DNA of 64,000 nt from assembly GCA_035578905.1 (NCBI GenBank), contig JAQJVL010000059.1, positions 1,054,001-1,118,000 on the forward strand, in the 5' to 3' direction. Origin of the DNA: Stictocephala bisonia (Eukaryota > Arthropoda > Insecta > Hemiptera > Membracidae). The position numbers were made by a program, and so were the translations under genes. The notes beneath the pieces are model-generated. The model was not told the origin of the DNA, made no database searches, and was given only the letters and a program-made list of their open reading frames with translations. Of the stretch, positions 23,843 through 35,438 are shown piece by piece (position 1 is the stretch's first letter; every line of letters starts with the position of its first letter).

Positions 23843-24039
23843 TAAATGTCTCAATTTGAGCGGGCATTGCATTGAAAATAGCCTAAGAGTGTAGCTTTAA
23901 AATGTATATAATAAAATATTCCTATTTTAGTTGGTTAGTTTTCTATTTCAAAACGTCTGTTACTTTCTGGATAACCCTCATATAAAAATACATACATACA
24001 TGTAAATAAATTAATTGGTATCTTACCTACAAATAAATA

Positions 24040-24440
24040 ATATTCTTAGTGAGAAACAGTATGGGTTTTGACATGACAAGAATATTTCTGATGCGCTGTT
24101 TGATATCATTAAAGAATTAAATTATATAATATCTGACAAGTAACACGCACTATTAATATTTCTTGACCTTAAAAAAGCATTTGATTCTGTGGATAGATCA
24201 AAATTGCTGAGCAAACTAGAAACAATTGGAATACTGGTTCACCAATTATCCATCAAACGGCTCACAGTTTGTCTATAAGTAAAAAATAGCGATGTCTTGG
24301 CAGTAGACTATATAGTGGTCCATGGCAGTAATCTTGGGCCAGTTTTATTTTTGTTTATATGACTGAATATTTTTAGAAAATTGTATTTATTTGCTGACGA
24401 TACTCTCATTTTCCTGCAGGGAAAGACTTAGCTGGAGATG
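24040..24440 (+). pseudogene. LINE reverse transcriptase fragment
   Basis: Broken frames read NISDALFDIIKELNYIISDK, then LLIFLDLKKAFDSVDRSKLL, a GxNLGPVLF block and LYLFADDTLIFLQ: RT motifs A (FLDLKKAFD), B (here NLGPVLF) and C (FADD). Stops interrupt it. It lies just before exon 2. Confidence 0.75.
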
Positions 24441-24542
24441 CGAGACAAAGCTTTGCATGATCTCTTTCTCCTTTAAAAATATCATAATATACTCTCCTTA
24501 AATATTTCTAATTTACAATTGTAATTCATACTATTGTTGTAG

Positions 24543-24806
24543 GTTGTTAGAGATGTCCAGCAGTATATCCTGTCTAGGCTGGAGTGGGAGGAGTCACTGA
24601 GGCAACACATGTGTCGAGGTACTGCAGAGACCCTCAATCAACTGCATATAAAGAGTAATGGCTGTTTTCTATATCTGGAGAGGGTCCTTGATGGAGTTGC
24701 CGAGGGGTGCATTGTTTTACGTGAAGTCCGTGATATTCCTGGCACACTCAATGGTCTCTATCTGTGGCTTTGTCAGAGACTTTTGAGCAACAAACATTTT
24801 TCCAAG
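24543..24806 (+). CDS. ANKRD50-like: ANKRD50-like exon 2: region after the NTPase
   Basis: Encodes 88 residues in phase 0, from [20 protein letters not shown] to LLSNKHFSK. The acceptor is ttgttgtag|GTT and the donor is AAG|gtacta. The helical text with [14 protein letters not shown] and the [17 protein letters not shown] stretch resembles the winged-helix/helical region that follows the nucleotide-binding core in NACHT proteins, and fits ANKRD50 homologues. It sits about 8 kb downstream of exon 1, just after a mariner/LINE nest and a decayed RT fragment, and just before a 5'-truncated LINE in the next intron. No stop or frameshift is present. Confidence 0.85.
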
Positions 24807-24848
24807 GTACTAATGGCTTATAAATAAAATGTTTGTAAAATGCTACAC

Positions 24849-26355
24849 ACAAATACAGAAATACAGAAATCTTTATTCATGATCATTGAGAACAGAATAT
24901 TTGTCACAAAATATAACATTAAAACAACAACAACAAAAATGTAATTGGTCACATATTCAAGTGCAGGAAATTTAAAGAAAATTTCAAAAATTGAAGGTCA
25001 AGACTATAGAATTCTTCCATGCTGTAGATTGATTTCTCCACCAGCCAGTCATGTAGTTGTCTTTTCAGTGTCTTCAGATTACTATTTTTAATGTCCTTGG
25101 GAAGTGTGTTAAAGAGCTTGGCTCCAGCATACGATGGCTTTTTGGTGTAGATAGTGGTTCTGTGGGCTGGAAGGTGATATGTCTGAGCTCCTCTAGTTTG
25201 ATATGCATGCACCTCTTCATTTCTTAACAGGTTTTGTTTTGAAGCATAAATAATGACCTCGATTATATACATTGAGGTAACAGTAAGGATTTTTAGGTTT
25301 TTAAAAGCTTCTCTACAGCTGTCGAGGTGAGAGAGACCAGCCATAATTCTTATTGCTCGCTTTTGAAGAATTAATATCCTCTGGAGGTTGCCAATTGAGG
25401 AGCCACCCCATAGAGTGATTCCATATCGGAAATGAGAATCAAAAAGGGCGAAATAGGCAATCCTTAAGGCAGATGATGTGGCAGTTGCTTTAATTCTTTT
25501 AAGGGCAAAAATGGCGCAGCTTAGTTTTGAGCAGAGGTTATCTATATGACAGCTCCATGTCAGATTTTGGTCAAGAAACACGCCCAGATGTTTCAATTCA
25601 TCCACTCTTTCCAAATCAGGTGGTCCTGTTATATGATCCCAAGTCTTCCCAACGCAAGGAGCTTGGTTTTAGATGGATTAAACACCAGATCATTATTTAA
25701 ACAATATTGCTGTGCTAGGCTAACTGAAATGTAGGTGTTGATTTCCAGTGATTCTACTGATTTATTGCAGGTAACTAGTGCAGTATCATCTGCATACATG
25801 ATGGGGTGACTATAAGCGTCAAGTTTTTCAGAGAGGTCGCTTGTAAACAATATGAATAAGACAGGGCCCAGTACTGACCCTTGTGGGACTCCTCTTGTAA
25901 TATTTTGTGGACTTGACTGGACAACCTCTGTGATACCATTCATACTCTGCTTTAATTCGACTATTTGCTCTCGCCCAGTAAGGTAATTTTTAAACCAGCT
26001 AAGAGCTGTTCCTTTTATTCCAAGGGCACTGATCTTGGTGATAATTACTGTGTGGGACAAAGAATCGAAAGCTTTGCTCAAGTCGAGAAAAATAGTAGTG
26101 ATGGTGTTTCCAATGTCAATATTATCAATTATTTTTTCAATTAGTTCAGTAAGAGCAGTGATGGTTGATTTGCCTGGGATAAACCCATGTTGTCCTTTAG
26201 GTAATAGCTCATTCTGCCTGAGGTGTTCAAGTATTCTTGAAAGAACTACTTTCTCCAGTATCTTAGATACGGTTGGAACTAAAGATATTGGTCGAAAATT
26301 GGTTATGTCATGCTTACTTCCTTTTTTGTGTAGTGGATAGACCTTAGATAACTTA
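24849..26355 (-). mobile_element. 5'-truncated CR1/Jockey-group LINE
   Basis: On the minus strand it begins in RT (LHKKGSKHDITNFRPISLVP near 26330), then FLDLSKAFDSLSH, RGVPQGSVLGPVLF and IMYADDTALV (26081-25629). A one-base-type frameshift follows, then VDELKHLGVFLDQNLTWSCH to the C-terminal tail (25614-24949). The 3' tail is tandem ATTTCTGT units at about 24853-24870, again a short tandem tail. Only about one break is needed to explain the frames, so the insertion is fairly young. Confidence 0.88.
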
Positions 26356-26359
26356 GATA

Positions 26360-27142
26360 ACGCAAAAGATCACGGATGAAAAATATGCCTGATTATGCAG
26401 GAATTGCTTGTGGGAAATTTTAGTCAACTTTGGGAAATTTGAAAAGGAAGACCTAAATTATAATCAAAATCATGGTACTAAATATGTAAATGAAGAAAAG
26501 AGGAAAGATCCCAAAATAAGACAAAATTACGTAAGTAAATCTAGCAATTTGGTGCTTTGCACGCTGGGTTGACAAGAAACAGGAGACTTGAAGACAGTAA
26601 CACACAACGTAACAGGCAACAGGACTATGACTGCAGTAGATAATACTGAGATTGGGTAGCAGAGTATGTTAAAAGTATGCAAGCATCTTTTTATTCAAAG
26701 ATTGTTAATTTTTATAACAGTAATTTAAAAAAATGTCAGTTTGTAAGAGCAAGTTTGATCTAAGTAGGGGTTTAAAAAACCGTTCTAAGTTTTCTTAATA
26801 AAGAGGTTAGTTTGTCAAAAAAAGCTTGTGCTAATTTATTCACTTTATATCAATTACACCTTTATGTAAAGTTTTTAAGGCGATTTGTGAATGTGTAAGA
26901 AGTTTGTTCTTTAAAACAAAACATGTTCATACCACTGGTGTTTTCAAAGTCTAATTAGTGGACTATCACTCTTTAGCTGTTGCATTTGATCTCTTACCCT
27001 TTGCCAACTTTCATTTTACTTTGGCTATTGATATCATCATAAATATATCTAAGAAAACCAATCATGAACTGTGTTTTTTATATGAATCAGTGAATTCAAT
27101 TGAATAATGGTTTTTACGCTAACTTTCTTACTTGGTTTTCAG
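26360..27142. other. Intron 2 sequence, nothing recognised
   Basis: AT-rich, no repeat structure or domain-bearing frame seen. Confidence 0.35.
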
Positions 27143-27423
27143 GTCCGTCCATTGTTAAACATTGTATTGGCGTCCGAAAGACCACTGACTGAGGAACAAG
27201 TGTGCCGCTGCTTATTGGTTGCCCAGCCGTCATTGGGTGGAGAGGAGATGCGTAGAAGGTGCCAGGTGTTACGCAGAGTCTTGTGTCTAGCCCGAGACCA
27301 TACCCTTCGTCCCTTCCACCATTCCTTTGCAGAATGGTTGTGTGATGTCAAACATTGCACTCAGCGGTTCCTCTGCTCTCCTGCCAGTGGACATGCCATG
27401 CTGGCAATGCAGCTTACACTAAG
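27143..27423 (+). CDS. ANKRD50-like: ANKRD50-like exon 3: post-NACHT helical region
   Basis: Encodes 93 full codons plus two bases (phase 2 at the donor). The acceptor is ggttttcag|GTC and the donor is AAG|gttagc. The text runs from VRPLLNIVLASERPLTEEQV to AMLAMQLTLR. LTEEQVCRCL and a later FHHSFAEWLCD motif are typical of the region between the NTPase and the repeats in NACHT-ankyrin proteins, where a conserved HxSFxEWL element is often seen. Codon use is GC-richer than in the flanking introns. The open frame ends at a stop five codons into the intron, which supports the donor chosen. Confidence 0.85.
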
Positions 27424-28593
27424 GTTAGCCACTCACTAGAATGTTGAATTTAATGTCAGTTTTTTATGGGCTCCTCAATATTGATTGTTAGTTATTGTAA
27501 CCCTTTCCTATCCTATTATACAGGCGCCTACTCTTTGTTGCAGCCACAACATGCATTGTATCAAAATTATTGTATCAAAAACACTCTAAATTTAGTTCTG
27601 TTACAGCTATTATCATAAATATTGTTTTATCTTTTTTTTTTAGTAAATGAACATATTAGACTAAAATGATTCCTAAGCATAAATATTTCATAGTAACTAT
27701 ATGCATACGAAAAACTATAAAGAACATTAAATGGTTTATAGGAATGTTGTCAAAGTTTTACATCCTACAGCCACTGATAGAATAATTAACTGCCTGACAC
27801 AACTAAAAATGTATTAAAAACTAGTTTTTGTGATTGCCATCCATTATAAAGTTAATAACAAATACTAAGCAAATTTATATTCTCAACCCAATCGTAGGTC
27901 TATGTTTTCACTTTAAGATTATTCTAGCAATGTCAGTATAATTTATTATTTTGCTGTTGCTAGTCTTTACCATTAAAAATTAAAAAACTATATAAAATAA
28001 CTAGTTCAAAAATAACTACCAAATTGTTTTCTTTATCTGAAGTAACCCTAAATTCATCTAAAGCCTATATTGGAATATAACCTTTTCATTTATTGAAATA
28101 GTGTACAAATATATTAATACTAAATAGCTTCATTAGTGGCCTAAAACAACTAATTATAATAACAATTCAGAAAGTACTCAAAACTTTCACTGTAAACAAT
28201 AATGCAAGTAACAACACATAACACCTGGCAGAAGGAGTGTAAGTAAAGTACCGATCAGCTGTATAATACAGTTAAAATTATGTTATTTGTAATAATTAAT
28301 ACTGCTTATGATAAAATTTCTTTATCAACATAGTACTGATTGTTGAAAACTGATAACAGCACATTGAGAACACTTGGGAACTGATTTATTAACATTATTA
28401 TGACACATTCTAAAAGCTGAACCTGGTATGGCTTTTGATTTGTGGGGAAAAGTCTGCAAGCCGCACCAGAAAAGGGTTAAATATTTGCTAGTGTACAATC
28501 TTTCAATTCTTATTATTATATGATGTGTACAACAATTAATGGATATGTGCAGCGTAACAATAAGAAAAATAAACTTCAATCATGTAATCAATT

Positions 28594-28594
<1 letters not shown>
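27424..28594. other. Intron 3 sequence, nothing firm
   Basis: AT-rich. The pair TAACCCTTTCCTAT (27498) and AGAAAAGGGTTAA (28470) might be decayed ends of a TTAA-targeting element, but no transposase or intact TTAA duplication is present. Confidence 0.3.

Positions 28595-28636
<42 letters not shown>
28595..28636. repeat. (TA)n microsatellite
   Basis: About 19 TA units immediately left of the TIR element that starts at 28637. Confidence 0.95.
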
Positions 28637-28638
<2 letters not shown>

Positions 28639-30248
28639 GTATATACTCGAATCTAAGCCGCACTATTTTGACCGCAATTTGACCGCAAAAACAAGGGTGC
28701 GGCTTAGATTCGCGTGCGGCTTACATTCGCCCAATTAGAGTTGAAATGCCAAGTGGTGCTAAAAGCATTTCTGAGGGCAAAAAACCAATTATTTAAACTT
28801 TTGGGCTGTGAAATGGAGGGTCTATGCAGTGTTTTCTCAGACAGCTGCACAGTCACTAGTTAATTTATACAGTCGGTCAGTCAGGTGCAGTGGTGAGATA
28901 AGGATCACGGAGGGGAGGGGAAGGGGGTGTGTGATGGGGAGAGGCTTCAAACAGGTTTGCAGGGGGGAGGGGAAGGGAGATTGATGGGAGGAAGCAACAT
29001 TGCGATAACTCAGTTTTTGTGCTAGGTGAGGGACGCATTCTCTTTCCCACTTCCTTTCATAACATTCTGTTATCCTGTCTTCTCCTTTCAACCTCTGTCC
29101 TTCTAGGACAAAATATGCGTCTTCAATACTTTTGAGTTTTGACTCACTCACTAGTTCCAACAGCTGTGAACTACCGGCTCACTAACAATGAAACACGTGT
29201 GAAATCACAACAATTTTATTTTATTTGAACAAATAAAAACAAAGGGTACATCAATAACAATGACTAAAATAATATCCTTTCATCTGTCATTTGCCGGCTG
29301 TAGTAGCTTGCCAACCTCAAATAATTGTTTGCCCTTTTTGAGGGTAATTTTAGAGTTAGAGGGTATTTTCTAAGACAACAATATTCATGTTTAGCCGGTA
29401 AAAATATATTTACAGTAATGATAAGTTATTCTTTTGATATGGTTTTAAGATTTGAAGCTAAAAACCAATGTCTCTATCATAAAATAACAATAGGTAGATA
29501 GCCAAAAGGGTAATTTTTAGATTTTGGTTGGCAGCACTATCCAAAAGATGAGAATAATTGGCTTGAAAGACAGTGGGGAGAAATGTAGAAGGGTGGGAAG
29601 GGGAAGTGGTTTGTTTTGCAATAGAAGTGGGTGACGTCAAAATGAGGTCACCAATCAGGGATAGGAGGGGCGGGGCTTAGCGGTATTTGTTTTCTTCCAC
29701 TTGTCATCTTGTTCTTTGTCCTACATGAGCTTGTTCTGTACAAGATAAGGTTTGTGGCTCTACAGAGAAGCTTCTGTGGGTAGAGCACATGAACAGGTGA
29801 TTGTTAAACACAGTGTAGGACTGTATCGGTCTCTCTCACTTCCTTTCCTTCTTGAAGCAGTTTAGCCTCAGTGTCCAGTTAACACTTGCCGTATCCAGTC
29901 GCTTTACTGGGTAGATACTTTGCCTATGAATTATGGAATACTCTTGTGTAAAACTAGTTTTGGGACAAATGGGTATAAATAAAACAAGTTTATTACTAGT
30001 TTTTATTTAAATACATCATGTAACTAAGTAACTTATACCAATACTTCATTTGTAAATACACTTTACATGACTTTCGTCAATTAATAGAGCTCATTTTGTG
30101 ATCGCTAGATTGCCGTTTTTCCTGGATAATATTGCCCGGTAAACTGGGTGCGGCTTAGATTCGAGTGTGGCCTTTTTTACCTAATTTTCAATCAAAAACA
30201 AGGGGTGCGGCTTAGATTCGCGTGCGGCTTAGATTCGAGTATATACGG
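28637..30248. mobile_element. 1.6 kb TIR element, TA target (non-autonomous)
   Basis: The left end CCGTATATACTCGAATCTAA is matched by the inverted right end TTAGATTCGAGTATATACGG, both next to TA. The subterminal words GTGCGGCTTAGATTCG recur several times at each end, forming further inverted pairs. The interior has no recognisable transposase; the 107-codon minus frame at 28837-29160 is unknown. TA duplication and terminal form suggest the Tc1/mariner/pogo superfamily. Confidence 0.85.
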
Positions 30249-30899
30249 TATTGAATCAACCAAAATAACACCTAGAAGCACTTGTTAGTCGTATGTGGGA
30301 CCTCAATACCAGAAAATCCAAAAGTGGCTGGAGTTAAACTCAGCACTCTCTATTATTCATTTCGTTAGTGTTTCATTATTAGATTTAGCAACACAGTTGC
30401 TTTTAGGCTGACCTTTTGTATCTGCCATTCGCTTGATCAATCAATCAATCTTGATTTGTACAAAACACTACAAGAGGTTAACTGGTAGAGAGGGCTTTGC
30501 AACCCTAACTTCTCCTCATGAAGAAACCATAAAGTCGTTTTTCATTTCATTTCAAGAGTTATTAAAATGTGATAGGTGCTTGTTAATGTCACATACAGAA
30601 CTTATAATACATATACTACAATTTTTAAATGTTTTTACTTAGTAATTCGGTTACACTACATTAATGTTTTCTAACAGTAAACTTTTTATGGCAGCCAGAC
30701 TATTTTTCATACTCTGACATACCTGTAAGGGTAGTTAGGGGGTTGTAGTCGGTGGTAAGATGGGAAGGGGTTGAAAAAAAAATAAGAAAATGATTAAAAG
30801 TGTACATACCTTTATTCGTCAAAATAAAATGTGCCTAGGCCAACTCTCTCCTATGGCTGGGGGCGGTCCCTGGCTCTAACACTAGAAGACCGCTTATCC

Positions 30900-31290
30900 T
30901 ACACGACAAACCTACCCCCCACTAGCACCCCTCCGTAGAGCCAACCCTGAGCCCCCGATAAATTTTGACGCCAGAAATCAGTTTAGCATCCTCAAAAACC
31001 CCCAAGTACTGATTTTCAGCGAGATTTGCAAGCTCTAGGAAAAAAATACCCTCTCTTCCCCACAAGCACCAACCGTAGAGTCACTGCTGAGCCTCCCCCC
31101 CCCCCAATAAGTTTCAAGGCAAGAATGGCTTTAGCATCCTCGAAAACCCTCCGAGTACCATTTTTCAGCGAGATTTTCACTCCCTTGCATTAAATTTTCC
31201 CAACCTCCCACTAACACCCTCCCCCCCGCAGGAGGCCCCTGAAAAAATCTCAAGGCCAGAAATGAGTTAAGCATCCTCGAAAAACTTTTT
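30900..31290. repeat. Degenerate ~145 bp tandem repeat, 3 copies
   Basis: The block CCAGAAAT...TTAGCATCCTC[AG]AAAA...CCCCAAGTAC...TTTTCAGCGAGATTT occurs at about 30970, 31118 and 31255, with CCCACTAGCACC-like linkers and C-runs. Origin unknown. Confidence 0.65.
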
Positions 31291-31724
31291 TAACAGTTTT
31301 CTAAATTTTTTTTAAAATTATGCATTTCTAGATGCATTTTATACACCTCAGATGCATTTTTTTTAAAAACGGACAAACCACTGTATGTAGACTTTTCCTG
31401 AGGCTATCCCGAGTACGTTGCAAAAAAACCGCATCTCGATACGTGGCTGAAAAAATTTAGAGGATCTTATCTATCTTCCCTGGTCTATTAACAATTAAGA
31501 ACTTATTACAGATACCTTGTTAATATTAATTACACAGTGCTTATCCGTCTTTTACACCTCTTATCAAATATTTTCAATGACCAGAAAATATATTTTTCAG
31601 ATGAACCAAAAAATATTCCTAGGAATATTTCTGTCCGTCTTGCAAACTCTGTCGGCATCCCTGATCTGATTTTATTTTCAGGTGTTGTAAGATCAGAGTA
31701 AATGTATTTTAACTGTGCAACATA

Positions 31725-33067
31725 CAGGGTGACAATTAAGTCTGGATCCTTTTTAACTTTTGAACCACAACAGAGAAAAACATGAAAGTTCACACACCAT
31801 TACTGGTGACAGTAATCTACATTTCTGTTTAATTACCAGCTGCATGATGCCTTTGGGGGACGGCCCACAAGGAGTTAGAACAAAATCTTTATTGAGAGCC
31901 TATGTCAAGTAATACATAAATTGAAAGGTCTTAGTTTACTGAAAATAATGCCACAAACCGGATTTCCAAATGTTGATCCAGTCGGAAGAAATTGCTGTTT
32001 GAATTTTAAAACTACTCCAAACTGTAAAGTGGAGTACAAGTTTGGAACAAGTTTACACTTTAAGTTAACACTTTTTTAAGTGTTACAAGTTAAAACAATA
32101 TTTATTCTCCTGAGACCAAAGTAAGTGTTCAAAATGTCATCCTCACGTTTTCTGACAATGTGTTGATTTAAATCAGGAGGAATTTATCAATAACATTACC
32201 AAAAACATGACTACAGTTAGAAAGTAAAAGTGGGCTCTTTGGGTTTTTTAGGAATTGGATCCAATCCAACGGCTGTTTTCTATCTTTTGTAAGTAGGTGC
32301 ACTGAAGCTTTCAGCAGAATTGCATATGGAAGAAGGTTTTAATTCAATTTCAAGTTTTAAAATCGCATAATTTTGGTTTTGTTATTTACCGTTATGTCAC
32401 TTAGTAAACATGATAGAATAACACTGCTAATAATGTGTGGATGGGGAGATAATGTACTATGGTATGATACGGTAAGACATCATTAAAAGATAGTTTTCCT
32501 GACAGAAATCCTATCTCCAAGTTAACAGTAGTTAAAACCGTTGCTAGTTTTGAAGATTTTGAATTTTTTTCTTTGGAGGTACCTCAAAGATAAAGTTTAT
32601 CGTACTAAGCCTAGAGATTTGGCACACCTAAGACAACTCATATCTCAATAAGCTCAAGATATTTCTCGTGACCACCTAGGACATTGTTAGACAACGGGAT
32701 GAGGACATTTTGAACACTTACTTTGATATCAGGTGAATAAATATTGTTTTAACTTGTAACATTTTTGTTTTACAGTTTGGAATAGTTTTAAAATTCAAAC
32801 AGCAATTTCTTCCGACTGGATCAACCTTTGAAGTCTGGTTTGCGGCATTGTTTTCAGTTAACTAAGACCTTTCAATTTATGTACAACTTGACATAGGCTC
32901 TCATTAAAGATTTTGTTCTGACTCCTTGTTGGACGTCCCCCAAAGGCGTCATAAAACAGAAATGTAGATTACTGTCACCAGTAATGGTGTGTGAACTTTT
33001 ATGTTTTTCTCTGTTGTGGTTTAAAAGTTAAAAAAGGGGTTCAACTCCAGACTTAATTGTCACCCTG
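31725..33067. mobile_element. 1.34 kb fold-back DNA element with ~420 bp inverted arms
   Basis: Starts CAGGGTGACAATTAAGTCTG next to TA at 31723 and ends with the inverted form, CAGACTTAATTGTCACCCTG, next to TA at 33068. Homology between the arms continues inwards to about 32170 and 32640 (for example GGTGACAGTAATCTACATTT against AAATGTAGATTACTGTCACC). The loop holds a short transposase-like frame FPDRNPISKLTVVKTVASFE near 32503, like the helix-turn-helix of Tc1/mariner-related transposases, but no catalytic domain. Confidence 0.88.
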
Positions 33068-33635
33068 TATATGTGATATCTATAGACATATATTAGAAGT
33101 ACATGAGACTAGTTATTATTTGGTTGGGCCAAGTCCAAACTTGAATGTTTTTAGAAAATTCAGTAATAGAAAATAGAAAGATTTAAAATATAAAATTAAT
33201 TGTTTGAATAGAATTAATGAAAGAAGCAAAAAATAGTAGTTTTTAGAAGACTGTATTGTCAGCATTTAAGTCACATTTAATGTTTTAATTTTTATTACTA
33301 ATTTCTGCTTTTGTTTGTGAGTTAAATGTATAACTCAGGTCCCAGAAAGGGGCATTGAGGAATCCCTCAGTGAATAGGCCCAAGCACAGCACATTTTACT
33401 CTTTTTGAACTGCTCCACTAACATATGCTTTTATGGAGTTCCATAAAAGGGACTGTCTGACCACTCCTTTTGGCATTTTTGGTCTGGTGTTTTTTTATTG
33501 ATGTAGGATGTCATTAAGAATCCTCTTGTTGTTTGGTTTTTTTTTCTCTGTCATTCATTTTCTAATAAAAGTGTCTAAATACTGTATAACTATCTTAGAA
33601 AGCGTTATATGTCATAGAAAACATTCAAGTTTCAT
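33068..33635. other. Intron 3 sequence, nothing recognised
   Basis: AT-rich, no features supported. Confidence 0.35.
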
Positions 33636-33639
33636 TACA

Positions 33640-33925
33640 TAACAGGGACTACGATATCATTCATCATCGTTGAATACAACAGGGACTAAGCTGGTATTTA
33701 TCATTGTTGAATACATTTAATATAATAGGAACTACGCTGGTAATCATTATAATTTAATACAACAGGGACTTGTCATTCATCATAGTTTAATACAGTATTA
33801 ACATTGTTGAAAACAAAATGGACTACGCTGGTATTCATTATAATTTAATACAACACTACACTGGCATTCATTATCGCTGAATAAAACAGGGACCATGCAG
33901 ACATTCATCATTGTTGAATTTGAAC
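33640..33925. repeat. Degenerate ~40 bp minisatellite
   Basis: Variants of CATTCATCATTGTTGAATAC and AACAGGGACTACGCTGGTAT recur about seven times with indels. Confidence 0.8.
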
Positions 33926-34035
33926 ATAAATTTTCATGTCGATCCATAGATGCACCTGATGATTACAACTAGCTGTTAAAACAGGAAACTGACCGATGTG
34001 TGTGATTTAGATTTACTTACTTAAATGCCATTGAT

Positions 34036-34338
34036 GAGTTGAAGATGGTACAGTGGCCATAGAAGATGATGGTCCAGAATGTGTATACAGTAAGTGCTCC
34101 TGGGTTGAAGATGATACAGTGGCCATAGAAGATGATAGTGGTGCTGACTAGGATGGTCCAGAATGTGCATGCAGTAAGTGCTCCTGGGTTGAAGATGGTA
34201 CAGTGGCCATAGAAGATGATGGTCCAGAATGTGCATGCAGTAAGTGCTCCTAGGTTGAAGATGGTACAGTGGCCATAGAAGATGATAGTGGTGCTGAATA
34301 GGATGGTCCAGAATATGCATGCAGTAAATGCTCCTGGA
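34036..34338. repeat. Tandem repeat with alternating 66 and 84 bp units
   Basis: GTTGAAGATGGTACAGTGGCC starts at 34038, 34104 (one base change), 34188 and 34254. Units differ by an 18 bp block (AGTGGTGCTGACTAGGAT), giving a 150 bp dimer present twice. All lengths are multiples of three, so a repeated minus-strand frame appears; I treat it as an artefact. Confidence 0.9.
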
Positions 34339-34339
34339 A

Positions 34340-35236
34340 CTCTGTTGGTTCTAGTTTACGATCTTAATCACCAACACAAAGATTTTAGCTAATTATTAAT
34401 TAATTTACAAATGGAATTCTTTCCCCGGTTATTGATGTGCAAACCACTGTGATATGAAAATGACCGTAAACATCTGAAATATGCATAAATGGGTATTTTC
34501 AGCAATCTAAGTTAGTTTTAAGTGCACTTCAAATATGGTATGATTAATTTTGTTTTGACATAGAAGATCGTATCTACATGGTATTTTGGTTAGTAAATAC
34601 TGGCTATTCAATTGATTTAGTGGAAGTATACTGTCTATGCAAAACATTCTTTGTTTTTATTTTCACCATTGCTGCTTCATAATTGAGCTGATAGCAGTGG
34701 TCTGTGATGTTGATGAAATGCCATAATGGTTGCTAAGATTTTGAAATACATCTGCTTCAACAGATTTGTGATTCTCACTAAAATGTACTTAAACTGCAAT
34801 GTTTCTTATTTCAAAGAGGCTTCATAGAAAAAAAATCAGAATGGAGCAATTAGATATGATGATATGTTTAATAGTAATAATCCAATAGCATACCTCCACT
34901 TAAAAGATCTGCAGCGCTCAGCCCGAGGACCCACCCGCCTACCCATACATGCACACTTGGTTCTTGCAAGTACTTAAGGAGTCTTTTTCAGCCAACAACA
35001 ATTGATCAAATCATATGCTTTAAATGGAATAATAAGGAGTTTGTTTGTGTGCTTAGCAAATTGTATGACTTAAATCTTTTTTCTAGCTCTTGAATGTTTT
35101 GCATCACATGTAGTGTGGCTTTAACAGTTAAATATAATTGTAATAAAATAGTCAAACTCTTGATAAAGATGAAATGGACTTTATTGTCTCTAAGACAGGT
35201 AAGATTTGTTGTGAACATGTGCCTGTTGTGTTGTAG
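34340..35236. other. Intron 3 sequence, nothing recognised
   Basis: No domain-bearing frame apart from exon 4 at its right edge. Confidence 0.35.
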
Positions 35237-35438
35237 AGGACCCAGTTTAAATGGGCAGGAGCTTGAGAGTCTAGCCGTCCACTTGAGCTGTTTACCTCCG
35301 CACTTCACTCTGACTCCTCTTCTGCCTTTATGGTTGCTTGACTCAGGAGTAAATCTATCAGAGCTCTCCTTGCAGTACTCAGATGTCCGTGCATCCAAAC
35401 TGATTGATGAGGCCAAATCTTGCTCCAACATTCTGCAG
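35237..35438 (+). CDS. ANKRD50-like: ANKRD50-like exon 4: linker before the ankyrin repeats
   Basis: Begins with one base that completes the split codon AG|A from exon 3, then gives 67 codons, from GPSLNGQELESLAVHLSCLP to ASKLIDEAKSCSNILQ. The acceptor is gtgttgtag|A and the donor is CAG|gtgatt, ending in phase 0. The matching phase at both ends is good evidence that it belongs to this gene. No separate domain is recognised; it is the last segment before the repeats. A second AG two bases downstream of the acceptor would break the frame, so the first AG is preferred. Confidence 0.8.

Larger units (their letters stand above)
19228..23980 (+). mobile_element. mariner element split by a LINE insertion
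   Basis: The left end GAGGGTTATCCAGAAAGTAA starts next to a TA at 19226. The right end is its inverted match TTACTTTCTGGATAACCCTC, followed by TA at 23981. The inverted repeats run about 33 bp, through CAGACG and TTTGAA. Without the inserted LINE (about 19910-23365) the element would be about 1.3 kb, the normal mariner size. Its transposase reads on the + strand in two halves, on either side of the LINE. Confidence 0.9.

Noticed and set aside
28470..28482. Possible piggyBac-type end (AAAAGGGTTAA)
   Set aside because: The proposed partner at 27498 lacks TTAA and the inverted match is only about ten bases.
34021..34320. 99-codon minus frame with HHLLWPLYHLQPRSTYC repeats
   Set aside because: Artefact of the 66/84 bp tandem repeat.
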